Source of the DNA: Metaphire vulgaris
Taxonomy: Eukaryota > Annelida > Clitellata > Crassiclitellata > Megascolecidae
Reading direction: 5' to 3'
DNA length: 64,000 nucleotides
Assembly (NCBI GenBank): GCA_018105865.1
Contig: CM030840.1
Span: forward strand, 12,113,794-12,177,793
Under the pieces are notes generated by a model, which was not told the DNA's origin, made no database searches, and was given only the letters and a program-made list of their open reading frames with translations. Of the stretch, positions 31,201 through 41,978 are shown one piece after another. How positions within the stretch are numbered: the first letter of the stretch is position 1; each line of letters starts with the position of its first letter. A program made the translations under genes and the position numbers.

Positions 31201-33137
31201 TTGGCTTGTGCGGTTTCGTCGGGCGCTTTAATGCGCATCCCTTCGATAGCTTCCGCCGGGTGCAGGTCTCCGAGGAGCTCCTGTTCACAGATCCTAGCGG
31301 GCTCGCCGCGAGTGTTTATGACCCTTATCATGGTATTTCCGGTCTTTGCGCCCAAAAGTATTCGCGCAGCATGGAGGCCTGGACGGATCTCACGATGTTC
31401 CATCATCCACTCAGAGGAAGCGGGCGGCTCCGTCGTTCCCCCGACGATCTTCGAAGGTACGTCCATTTGGGAAAAGGGAGGAATTTCCACGTTGTTTACA
31501 ACTTGTACGCGGCGACACCATCCCGTTCCATTCTTCTTCACAAGGGGCAGCTGTTGTCGGCCTACGAAAAGTTTCCCTTTTGCGAAGCTCAGACCGCACT
31601 TGTTGGCGTTCATGAACTCCATGCCGAGCATGACTTCGTTAACCTGCTCGGAGACGACGAACGTAGTCAGCCGTTTGCAATGCCGATTGAAACTTACGTT
31701 AATTGTCACTTCCCCGCTAACTTTAATCCTGCTGCCATTAGCGGCGTACAGCTTCCTCGAAGTGGGATTGAGAGGCGCGTTGCTCGCTATCGAAAGCGGG
31801 AGCAAGTTAATCTCTGAGCCGGTATCTAGTAGGCTCAGACAGTCAGACCCGTTAATTCGGCAACGTACGTATAAAGATTGTGCGCCTTTCGACTCGGCAG
31901 AGCGCGCGGTGGTGTTGAAGTTCACGGAAGTCGTGTTTTCCCTCGGCCTACGCGGAGCCTTGCAGTTTCTACTCAAGTGTCCAAGTTGCTCACAGTTGTA
32001 GCAACGGAGTGTGCGAGGACGGTCGGATGACGGCGTTCCACGGTCGACACCCCCGACTCGTTGAGTGCTTAAGCGAACGGGTCCTTCAGGCCGTCCTTGG
32101 TGATGGCGCTCGAGGTCTGCCTTATTGCGAGGCGCGGAAGCTTGAGCTTGCGGGAACATCCTTTCCTCTATGGAACGCATCCATTGTTCTTGGTTTTGGC
32201 GTCGTATTTCTTCATTCTTTAGTTGTGTCTCCATGAAATCCTTCATCTGAGCGGACATCTGAGCGACTGCGTCTTCTTGCCTGGCTGCTCGCACCTGTCT
32301 ACGAGGTTCGCGTCCGCGGAACTCTGAAGAGTCGTGATCTCTTAACGACCTCTTATACGTCTCAAGTCGTACTGCAGTGCGGAACGTCTCGTCTAAAGAC
32401 CTAGGCTCTCTCTCGCGAACCTTCATCGACAATTCGCTATCCATCATTGCGTCTAGAAAGGCGTCCCTAGCGATTGCCTCAGTGGTTTCGCTGGCAGGAG
32501 CCGGGTAGGCTAAGGTCACTAGACGTCGAATGTCATGCAGAAGATCTGCAAGGCTTTCACGGTCTCTTTGTCGTCGGCACCTTAACTGCGTGCGAAACGT
32601 CTCGGCCTGTGACTCGAGTCCGTAACGTTGGCGCAATCGTTGGGTGAGGTCCTCGTAAGTGCAGTCCGCGCTGGAACCGAAGTCCCAGAGGAGTTGGACT
32701 GCAGACTTGTCCAATGCACACTGGAGAAAGTCGGTCTTCTCCCTCATCGTCCACCGGTTGTGATTCGCACATACTTCGAATTGCTTCAGGAAGGATTCCA
32801 AAGAACCCGTCCCGTCGAATCTTCCTGGCTTCATAAACTGCTTTCTGTCAGATGGACGGCTTTCGAACTGCGCGGGAGGAACCACTTCCCTAGCGGCGAG
32901 CTGCGGTCTCTCTTCGATGGGCTCGTCAAGTACTGACAACTCATCTGGATGACGTCTGCGTGCGGAAAGGTAAGACCTCTCCAGCGCTGAGATACGATCG
33001 AGGGTAGGCGGCTCCGATGCGAAGGAAGACTTCGGAGGTTCCTCTTTGGCAGCTTGTTCCACGAACCAACCATTGTCCAGGTCGAGCAAGTTATAGCGCA
33101 TGGGCGAGCGTTCATGGGGCTCCATATCAGGGGACAA
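28251..33137 (-). CDS. Gypsy-1 Gag-Pol polyprotein (1628 aa)
   Basis: One uninterrupted frame. In order: a Gag-like N-terminus (about 100-260), a CCHC zinc knuckle CYNCEQLGHLSRNC (about 379), aspartic protease LLDTGSEINLLP (about 436), reverse transcriptase with YLDDVIVF (about 854), RNase H DTDASDFAIGAVLSQ (about 1000), an integrase zinc-binding region followed by the catalytic core with D in SVDVTG (about 1293), D in LSDRGPSF (about 1355) and E in LIERYHRT (about 1390), and a C-terminal RGRSFVVHVDKLIPY. This is the Ty3/Gypsy order (RT before integrase). All catalytic residues I can check are present. Gag and Pol are fused without a frameshift. The true start could be slightly downstream of the first ATG. 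Confidence 0.95.
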   Translation of the reverse strand: MSPDMEPHERSPMRYNLLDLDNGWFVEQAAKEEPPKSSFASEPPTLDRISALERSYLSARRRHPDELSVLDEPIEERPQLAAREVVPPAQFESRPSDRKQFMKPGRFDGTGSLESFLKQFEVCANHNRWTMREKTDFLQCALDKSAVQLLWDFGSSADCTYEDLTQRLRQRYGLESQAETFRTQLRCRRQRDRESLADLLHDIRRLVTLAYPAPASETTEAIARDAFLDAMMDSELSMKVREREPRSLDETFRTAVRLETYKRSLRDHDSSEFRGREPRRQVRAARQEDAVAQMSAQMKDFMETQLKNEEIRRQNQEQWMRSIEERMFPQAQASAPRNKADLERHHQGRPEGPVRLSTQRVGGVDRGTPSSDRPRTLRCYNCEQLGHLSRNCKAPRRPRENTTSVNFNTTARSAESKGAQSLYVRCRINGSDCLSLLDTGSEINLLPLSIASNAPLNPTSRKLYAANGSRIKVSGEVTINVSFNRHCKRLTTFVVSEQVNEVMLGMEFMNANKCGLSFAKGKLFVGRQQLPLVKKNGTGWCRRVQVVNNVEIPPFSQMDVPSKIVGGTTEPPASSEWMMEHREIRPGLHAARILLGAKTGNTMIRVINTRGEPARICEQELLGDLHPAEAIEGMRIKAPDETAQAKSTVELLLEKVDDNLPEEAKTKLKDLVLEFQDVFSQGKTDLGRCEITQHRIDTGDSRPVRQPLRIHPRVYREVIDDNVRQMLEDELIEPAKSEWASNVVLAKKKDGTLRFCLDYRSLNAVTRGDAYPLPKINDCLDALTGAKWFSTLDLKSGYHQIAMSPDDADKTAFVTRMGSFRWKRMPMGLSGATATFQRTMDLILTGLNFSACLVYLDDVIVFAASPDQHIRHLREVFQRLRQASLKLNVAKCRLMSQKVDFLGHVVSCDGISMDPIKVEKVRTWPAPRNLKELRSFLGLCSYYRRFIHGFADVTDPLSQLTREGVKYEWNDERQVAFEELKERLMSAPILGLPNDEDEFVLDTDASDFAIGAVLSQRQNGTEVVLAYGSRLLSKAERNYCTTRRELLSIVYFVKYFKVYLLGRPFSLRTDHAALQWLQRTPDPIGQQARWQERLSEFQFKVIHRPGRSHANADALSRRPEPGVELIVAAVKDGRVESGSDICSIPIGSTMASEQIADPLLGILSRWKTDGAPELSEILTADEKVKKLWHMQEQIIFVDGVMYRERTDGVRQLMMPGKLRHGFLRMCHSGMTGGHMGVRRTRMQVRQRAYWPGWSKDTLLFCRSCEDCARYRQGRPPKQAKLCPIPCGAPWEILSVDVTGPHPRSSKGHLYIFTMMDYFTKFVEAVPIRNQEAETLAKIIVERICAVFGTPLRILSDRGPSFESCVFAEMCKLLGIEKVRTTSYEPRTNGLIERYHRTMNQMLGKMVADNHRNWHEVLPVVAAAYRASVHVSTGYSPNFLVFGRENVMPVDIVYGPPPGHRYTDQTDYAMELRETLQYAYELVRQNLSAAAKKRKKGYDMKVRAQRFAVGEKVWVFVPRKRRHHYPKWEKFYQGPFEVVRQTGPLNYLVQKLPRGRSFVVHVDKLIPYRTASGQNDGVAESSTNRDTEPSNITVDADDAPARSPTPTREDAGARHLRPRDRLQPPSRYR

Positions 33138-33255
33138 TTATTGCGCAATGATAAGGCTCAAAATGCAATTTATAATGTGCGTGTATATGTGTGTGTGCTC
33201 ATACGGAGTAACAGAACTGCGTCCTCAGATAACCATAAATAACTCACAAGCAACT

Positions 33256-33275
33256 GGACCCCACTTCTGGTACCA
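33256..33275 (-). promoter_or_regulatory. Gypsy-1 primer binding site (tRNA-Leu type)
   Basis: Three bases inside the 5' LTR, the minus strand reads TGGTACCAGAAGTGGGGTCC. It is complementary to a tRNA ending in CACTTCTGGTA-CCA; a leucine tRNA with this kind of acceptor stem is the best match I know. The same start is used by Gypsy-2. Confidence 0.7.
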
Positions 33276-33278
33276 ATT

Positions 33279-35824
33279 TGTGGCGAACTCTCCGAAATAC
33301 CCCGGGGTAGGTTAATTCGAGAATGGCCTTAAACGTCTAAAATACGGGTCCCCACCCGGTCAGGCGTGGCCTTGCTTGTGAGAAACAACTAATATGAATC
33401 TTATCAATTCTTTAATAGTAACTTCATCAACAACATTGAACACTTATGCAGTAACGAGCAACTAGAGCACAGCCCACTCGCAATACGTCAACTGTCGGTC
33501 ATCAACTGATTATACTATAAAGCAGAACGTCTTATTTTACTATAAATGCCGAAAACACACGAATCACAACCATAAATGAAATGACGATCCTTATATCGAA
33601 ATCCCGAGTAGTCGAAACCGAACTTGCCAAAAGAGGGATCGAACAGAAGGCCTTTGACGAACGACTAATGCAAAGGCGTCAATCGTGAAACCTATGTAAG
33701 TACCTCGGCTACTAAGTGAACTGTCGAACAACTAATGCAAAGGCGTCAATCGTGAAACCTATGTAAATGCCTTGCTTCCTAAATGAACTGTCGAACAACT
33801 AATGCAAAGGCGTCAATCGTGAAACCTATGTAAATATCTCGATTACTAAATGAACTGTCGAACAACTAATGCAAAGGCGTCCTATGTAAATACCTTGCTT
33901 ACTAAATGAACTGTCGAACAACTAATGCAAAGGCGTAAATGAATGTCGAACAACTAATGCAAAGGCGTCGATCATGAAACCTATGTAAATATCTTGCTTA
34001 CTAAATGAACTGTCGAACAACTAATGCAAGGGCTTCTTTGTCCGAGATGCAACGCACCACAAAAAAAAGAACAGCCACACCTACAGATAAACACAGCATC
34101 AAAACATTTACATTCGCAAGCAAACAACAACAAAAAAAACATCCTTAGACAGTTCTACTTTACGCAGAAATTTTTGCTGCGGGAGTTCGTTCTCCGAATC
34201 CAGCTAAGCTGGAGCCCGAAGCGGGACTTGGAAATTCTCTCGAAGAGCTGCTCAGCCGAAGCTGGGAGAAGTGCTCACGAAGAGCTGCTCAGCCGAAGCT
34301 GGGAGAAATGCTCACGAAGAGCTGCTCAGCCGAAGCTGGGAGAAATGCTCACGAAGAGCTGCTCAGCCGAAGCTGGGAGAAATGCTCACGAAGAGCTGCT
34401 CAGCCGGCTGGGAGAAATGCTCACGAGGAGCTGCTCAGCCGAAGCTGGGAGAAATGCTCACGAAGAGCTGCTCAGCCGAAGCTGGGAGAAATGCTCACGA
34501 GGAGCTGCTCAGCCGAAGCTGGGAGAAATGCTCACGAAGAGCTGCTCAGCCGAAGCTGGGAGAAATGCTCACGAAGAGCTGCTCAGCCGAGCTGGGAGAA
34601 ATGCTCACGAAGAGCTGCTCAGCCGAAGCTGGGAGAAATGCTCACGAAGAGCTGCTCAGCCGAAGCTGGGAGAAATGCTCACGAAGAGCTGCTCAGCCGG
34701 GCTGGGAGAAATGCTCACGAAGAGCTGCTCAGCCGAAGCTGGGAGAAATGCTCACGAAGAGCTGCTCAGCCGAAGCTGGGAGAAATGCTCACGAAGAGCT
34801 GCTCAGCCGAAGCTGGGAGAAATGCTCACGAAGAGCTGCTCAGCCGAAGCTGGGAGAAATGCTCACGAAGAGCTGCTCAGCCGAAGCTGGGAGAAATGCT
34901 CACGAAGAGCTGCTCAGCCGAAGCTGGGAGAAATGCTCACGAAGAGCTGCTCAGCCGAAGCTGGGAGAAATGCTCACGAAGAGCTGCTCAGCCGAAGCTG
35001 GGATCGGTAAGTATCAACTTACGGGAGCCCGTTTCCGAACTGCCGACTGAGGCGCGTTCTCGCGTTTATATAGCCTCTGAAGGGGAGCGGAAGTAGAAGG
35101 GGAGGCTTCGGCGAATGACAAGACGCCAGCGATCTGAGATACGGAACCTTGTCCAATGACAACCGGAGTCTGAAAAGTAGGGTCACGTGACCGAGGAATG
35201 GAGCGTTCTGATTGGTCGTAACGTTAAACGTCCATTGACATTTCAATAACAAATATCTAAATAATTAATGCGAAATGAATCTTAAATATGACAAAATCGG
35301 AGTCAGAAAGGCGTGGGCTTTCGACTGATAGTTTACATGGGCCTTAAAGTGGTCTAGAAGCCGCAATTCGAGAGATCGGATTTTAGCAAAACCACGTTAA
35401 CACCGACGGCACAAATGTGGCCATAACTTCTTAAATAATCGTCCTAAAAATCTTAATTACATATACGATTACATAATAATAAACCGTGCATTGTCCTATA
35501 CGACTGGTTTTGTGCAAAAATATGTACATAGCGCACAAAAAGGGAGTATAGAAACGGCGCATGGCCATGAACAAAAATCGTTCAAAGCTCTCGAAATATG
35601 TGGTCCACAAGCTTCAAAGTCACTTTCGCTTGAGAGCAGGATTATTTCTGATCGTATTTTAGGGATTTCATAGGCGGATGGCTAATATTTGTTCAAAAAT
35701 GAGTGTTTTGAAATCATAATGTATAAGAGCGTATCGGGAGAACCCCGTAGGAGCGCGGCCAAGAAAAACCGTAGATTAGCGTAGCCGCGTATATAACTAT
35801 ACTAAAGAATGCAAATTCTCCACA
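33279..35824 (-). repeat. Gypsy-1 5' LTR (2546 bp)
   Basis: Promoter-bearing LTR of the minus-strand element. The TATA box is at 35065-35073, the predicted start near 35035, and a candidate ATTAAA signal at 33411-33416. The GTTATTGAAATGTCAATGG region upstream would be U3. The open frames across the array are artefacts. Confidence 0.93.
34235..35004. repeat. 37-bp minisatellite in Gypsy-1 5' LTR
   Basis: Counterpart of the array at 26566-27332, with its variant units at different places (CCGGCTGGG near 34405, CCGAGCTGG near 34588, CCGGGCTGG near 34698). The two LTR arrays have therefore changed independently since insertion. Confidence 0.95.
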
Positions 35825-35828
35825 TACG

Positions 35829-36542
35829 TATAAAGAAAAAATAATCGCAAGAAATCGGCGTACCAGGAATTGTTAACGGATTCATCATAGTCATTATCGA
35901 GAAATAGCTTGTTTCAAGATTTGATAATATTCAAACCCTGGACATATTTATTATTTCTATTTTGCCATAGGGCCTATCTGTCAATCAATCAACCAATCAT
36001 TCAGCCAGTCGACCAAACAATTGTGTGGCGAAATCGGGCGGTGAATTCTTAGTCTAAAGAAGACGGCATTCCGCAAAAAGACGTTCCATTGATCAGTCAG
36101 CAAAACGCAGTTAGTAAATAAGTAAGTAACTAAAATCTCGCTAATTTCTACAGCGCTTCTTGAAACAGCACCGAAGTAGCTTCTTATTCCTAAACGCTTA
36201 ATTTTAAAATGAAGTAGCTATAGCATAGCCAAATGTGGGGTCATTCATGCAGGGTCATTTAATTCAAAGGGCCAGAAGCTCCCGCTGTTTTTCGTTAAGA
36301 ACTTTCTAAAGACCTATGCTTATGCAATATCGTTTAGTAGAGTTGCATGATTATATGAAAATCAGATAAAATATAATCGCATTTTGACTGTTAGATTTGC
36401 ATCTTAGTCTTGAATTGTGAAATTGAATTGTGAAATTTCGATTGGTTGCTTTACAAAGTTGTTGCGGTAACAGTTGTGGTGTGCGTTCGCTCTTATAATT
36501 AAAAATATTGTTTTTTGTATATTTCTTTTTAGAATTTTGAAA
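35829..36542. other. Gypsy-1 to SNRNP40 spacer and promoter region
   Basis: It contains a LINE 3' tail in minus orientation (about 36125-36205, CTAAAATCTCGCTAATTTCTACAGCGC). The last 120 bp before the SNRNP40 ATG include ATTGG at about 36440 (inverted CCAAT) but no TATA box. Otherwise I see nothing. Confidence 0.45.
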
Positions 36543-39500
36543 ATGGATTTAAAACGAAAAAGCGAGTTTGAAGGCGCAGTTGTTCCGGTCAAGAAAATGA
36601 GGGGAGATTTGGCTTTGATTTCGAATGAAAACGCTTTGGTCGTCGGCGTAAGCAGAATTTTCATGTATTATCGCTCAGGATCTGGTCGATCAGTCTGTGA
36701 ATTCTATAGCCCCAGTGGACCACTTTCATAATGCCTTTGGCATTGGACGATGGCGCCACAAATTTCAGACGAGTTAGAGCCAGGTCAATGAAGGAAGAGT
36801 CAGTCCATATTAGCGAAGGAGTTTGAGTCGGATAGACCCGTGACTGAATAAACCGAATGCTCAGCCGGTAGCATTCTCATGGCGTGTCCCTTTGTAATCT
36901 TTACAGGAATTACAGATATGTTTGAAATTACGCTTTGTCGTCTAATTAGGCCAATAGTTTTATAGTGGCGTACAGCAAAGACTCGTCTTTGTATCATGTT
37001 AGCCTTCACTAGAAATATCAATGCCATCAATCAATCACCGCCAGCAGCACAAAATTGCAGTCTAAATGCCCAATGATTTGATGACATCGGTGCATGTCTG
37101 TTAATTCACCGCCGACAAGGGGTAAATGTAAGGTCTTGTCGGTTAACACCTTCAACTTAACCCTAACCCAACACTAACCCAAACACTAACCCTAAACCTA
37201 ACTCTATTGGCACTGAATAAACTATTGGCGGTGAATTAACCGACAAGAACCATGACAGCCTTTCCATACAATAATAGACTAATAAAATTTAATGTGTGGT
37301 AGATGTTGGGACAGGCACCCCGATGTGCCCGTCCACAAACTAACCGAAGTACCAGGGTATCAGTGCACGCTTGGTTACACGCCCATACACACAAATAGTT
37401 TTTGTAACGCAATATCTGCCACATGCCCATACACGCATAGACACAGCTTTTGTAGCACAATATCTTTTGTAGTGCAGTATCTACCACACGTGCTCAAAAA
37501 TCAACAATAAATATGAGTTTTCAGATTCGAGTTGGGGGCACTGTTCTAAACATGGTGAAAAATCCACAATATATATTATATTTTATTATGCAATAAATTC
37601 GAGTTGGAGGGCACTGTTCTAAACACGGTGAAAAATCCACAATATATATTATATTTTATTATGCAATAAAATTGCTCTATATCACTTTTGGGAATTGACC
37701 GGAAACACTTCGCCGCGCTGTCTCCGCGGACCTATGGCTTCTACGGACTACTTTCAGCCGGCGGGGCACCCGTCCCAACATCTACCAAATGTGTTATCAA
37801 GACTGAATTTATTATCATAATAAAGGCGGAATTTTCATGCTTTTGACAAATTAGATGATAAATGATGATGCCGATGACAGTGGCAGCTCTGAGAGTTATG
37901 GTATTGATGGTTAGATCGTTTCCTCGTTTATTGTAAAGCACCCTTGACTTTGGCCCTTGCTATGTTACGGCGCTATATAAATTGTCATGAACAATAACAA
38001 TAACAATAACAATGGTTTTGCTGAATTCTCATGGTGAACGCATAATGATTATAAGTATCAATTTTACTTTAAGGGAGTAAGAAGATTTTCACACCTTCAA
38101 GCTCCAATTATGCTCCTGAGTGGTCATGAGGGTGACATATTTTGCACTAAGTTCTCGCCAACTGGACAGCTCTTGGCTTCTGCAGGATTTGACAGATTAA
38201 TATGTAGGTATTCAGAAAAAGGTATTTGATGATAAAAAAACTTTGATTTGTTGGTGTAGACCTGTCGATAAGCAAATACGCATTATACATCTTTCAATAA
38301 AAGTAAATCTCGGCCAAAAATTTAGTTAAAATGTGTATGAAGGAAGTGCTTTACTGACTGTAAACCAAAGCTCCTGCACAGCTAATGTGGCAGTTTTCAT
38401 TAAATTCAAAGTCCACAATTTCTTGCAGTGTTTATAGCAGATGAAATTATACTTTTCAGCAACTGGTTACAACTTTCGCCAGTTTGGCATTAATGTTAGC
38501 ATCATAACTTGATTGGATTTGTGCAGGGTTTTTTTGTGCCGGAACGAGGCGGAACGGCGTTCCGCAAAATATGAACGGCGTTCCGGAAAATCGGAAGACT
38601 GGTATTTTAAAAAATAGCTGTGGCGGCTAAAAAAAGGTCATTGCCGAAATATAGAAATTTAGGGGCCCAAAATAGAAATCTTGCCGAGTTCCGGAAAATA
38701 TTTTTTTTACAAAAAAGCCCTGGATTTGTGTAATTTCTATAGTTCTACAAAGTTGAATAGACATACAATGAAGCATTTAATGCAAAGGAAATTGCTTATC
38801 TTCGAACAAAATTTCAGTTTGCATTGATCGCAGCATCAACGATGTTGCCTGCGGTCATTTCTGTATTGTCTGTGCTTCAAGGATTTTCTACTTTAATGAT
38901 AACTCTATGGATGATAATTCAATGCTTTGACTTATTTCTAATAGTTCTCTGGAGTGTGTTTGGTGACTGTGAAAATTTGGCAACGATGAAAGGTCACTCC
39001 GGTGCCATCATGGATCTTCATTACAGTACAGACGGCAGGTGTGGAATTTAGTTTTATTTCATTATTTATTTGAAATGCCCATTTGAAAATCAGTTTTTAT
39101 ATAGGGAGAATTGAATAGAATTGAAATTTGAATCTTCCAGATGACCTGTACTCTGCAGAAGAACATAATATGTGTTATGCAGCAGTTTCAAGTGAATGAA
39201 TGTGTGAAGCTGCACATTCTTGCTATCACATTACATTACTTTGCAAAACCGATTAGTTTATGCATGTCCCACACGTGTGAATTCAGTGGACTGCTTGTAA
39301 TACTGAATGGAATTTGCCTTCATGGATATTCTCTGTGATATTGGGAAGTATGGCAGTAAGTGGGGTTTGATAATAAAGGTGGGCAGCAATGATTATGGCA
39401 TCTAAGATGCTTTTTAAAATTGACAATGTGTTCAATAGCACAGCACGCAACCAAAAAATCACATTAGAGCCTTTTCTATAAACTGATATCGGACTGTGTC

Positions 39501-40471
39501 GCTGACATTTCTTAGATGTAAAAGATTGTGTGTTTCTGATGAGTGTTACTTTTGCAATATAAAGTAATTTTAGCTTTAATGGTACTTTTGAAGTTTCTAT
39601 ATTCTTATTATTTGATTAATTATTTGTTCACTTATTTGGCCCAGGTGATATTGATTGCATTTTAATCATATGTTGATTAAATGTGTGCATAATTTTTTTC
39701 CACTAATGAGTTTTTTTAATTGCAAGTCATGAATTGTGTAATGTAATGTAATATAGCATTTGTATGGCACCTCCTATATTTCTACTCAGAGGCGCAAACA
39801 AATCTGCAGTAATCCAGTTGTTTGTTCATCATAGGACATTTTGCTGGTTCGTAACATTGATTCATAAAATTGTTTTATAATGCAGCCAGTTGCTGACCTG
39901 TGCTACTGATAAGACTCTTGCGCTTTGGGACGTTGAAGTTTGTGAACGGATGAGAAGGTTCAAAGGTCACCAGACATTTGTTAACGCATGCGATGTTGCC
40001 AGGCGGGGTCCACAGCTTCTTTGCAGTGGTAGTGATGATGGTACCGTTAGGGTGAGTTGAAGCCCGTTTGGTTTGTTTGACGCTTTATTCTGAATGATTT
40101 ACAGTAAGTAGAAACTAAGTATTTTATTCATTTATTAATCTAGCACAGGCTAGCAAGGCAGGAAGTTAGCAGAGGGGCAACAACATTGGCATGGAGATCT
40201 GAAGTTCGCGGGTTTGATACCTGCAGGAACCCTAATGTTGACTCGCTCGAGGGCAATGGCAAAATGAGTAGCAGGGTTAAGATTAGGGTTAGGATTGAAG
40301 GGCAATAGCAACAGGGGTCAGTGCTGCCCTTATGAGCCCTGTGATTTGGGAATGACTTTGACCTTTTATTTGATTAATCTAACAGTTGTATATACTGTAT
40401 GATGGGCCAACAGACTCTATAGAACTTAGCTTTTTGTATGCTGTATTTGGGGGCATACAGCACCAATGGAG

Positions 40472-40519
<48 letters not shown>

Positions 40520-40582
40520 ATATAGTGAGGAATGTCTCCCGTGTGTGTTTGTGTGTGCATGCACGTGAGTGTGTGTGCATAC

Positions 40583-40617
<35 letters not shown>

Positions 40618-40642
40618 CATGCACGTGTGTGTGCATGCGTGT

Positions 40643-40704
<62 letters not shown>

Positions 40705-41942
40705 GGACTTGATAGCTTGCTGTTCTTTTGTGGAGCAATAGTTAAACATCTTCCCTTTTGATTCTTCCTCAAGTGGACAATTGTAGAATTTGGTGGGATT
40801 TTGTAAGGGGATTCTGTTTGTGATTACAAGGCAGGATCAAGGCTGATTTGCTTAGTTCACAGAAAATGTTTATTGCATTTCCTTATCCCTATAATTGTAA
40901 TCAACAAAGCTGTAACAACCAGTTATATGTTCCCTACAATTTTGTAGGTGTAAGTGTTTGTTTATGAATTGATATATCTTGAGACTTAGTTTGAAATGTT
41001 CTCATTACTATTTGATTTCAGCTCTGGGACTCGCGTCGAAAGATCTCGATTCAGACGCTTCAGAATACTTACCAAGTGACTTCAGTTTGCTTCTCAGATA
41101 CCGCTGAACAGATAATTAGCGGTGGAATCGACAATGACATCAAGGTGTTTTGGGCTTTTGCTTTCTATTTGTTAGCATTCTGTCTTTAAGAACATCCTTT
41201 CTGTAATTTGCCATCTTATTTATATGATCCTCTTTTAATGTTTTGTCTGTGATTTAACCCCTTTACCATGTATTTAACTGTGACTCAATGTAAAATGGAT
41301 GGATATATTCGGGGTTCCCGGTAAAGGGGTTAAATGAGTTCTGCCCGAGTCTGCTTACAGATTCAGAATGTACTGTGTTTGACCAACTTAAGTTTAAATT
41401 GATTTTACGTAGCAGCCGTCATTTGGGCCTTTTTTATTTCCTTTTCGCTTCTAATTGGGAGTTGCAACAGTAATTAATGTTTTGAAATTGACTTTTCTTA
41501 AATTTTTAGCTAATATTTGCAGTCGAGCAGAAGTGACTGAAAGCGTCGTCACTGAAACTCTGTGTTCCGTTATGCATAGCTCTCATCGTTTTTAAATGTT
41601 GTTGCAGGTTTGGGATCTAAGAAAAAACGACATGGTATTTCACATGAGAGGACATTCTGACACTGTGACAGGAATTCGACTGAGTCCCGATGGGTCGTAT
41701 TTGTTGTCTACAGCCATGGACAATACAGGTGATGATTTGACATTCTAATCACCTGCTAGTTATAAAAAAGCGCTGAACATTTTAAGGTTCTTAAAATGGT
41801 AACCGGTCCTTTCAAAGATTCTGAGATGCTTCAAATTTTAAAATGAAATCTAAGAATGATTAAAAATTGTCATTCCATTAGTGCATTCCACTGCTGCTAT
41901 TTCTAGCATTATTATTATTGTTCTTGTTATTGTTGTTAAAAC

Positions 41943-41978
<36 letters not shown>

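Larger units (their letters stand above)
25609..35824 (-). mobile_element. Full-length Ty3/Gypsy LTR retrotransposon (Gypsy-1)
   Basis: The 10.2-kb element is flanked by TACG at 25605-25608 and 35825-35828. LTRs lie at 25609-28150 and 33279-35824, starting TGTGG and ending CCACA. A tRNA-Leu-type primer site follows the 5' LTR, and a single Gag-Pol frame fills the interior. LTR differences seen by eye are few (for example AAATGCTCTC against AAATTCTCTC, and a 3-bp indel near 35101) apart from changes inside the tandem repeats, so insertion is recent. There is no envelope frame. Intact ends and frame suggest that it could still be autonomous. Confidence 0.95.

Noticed and set aside
31001..33315. 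Plus-strand frames of up to 287 codons
   Set aside because: Antisense shadows of the Gypsy-1 Gag-Pol frame; their sequence has no domain of its own. The same holds for frames opposite Gypsy-2 pol and gag (51224-56029).
40379..40772. His/Thr-rich and Cys/Val-rich frames
   Set aside because: They translate TG and GAT microsatellites on either strand.
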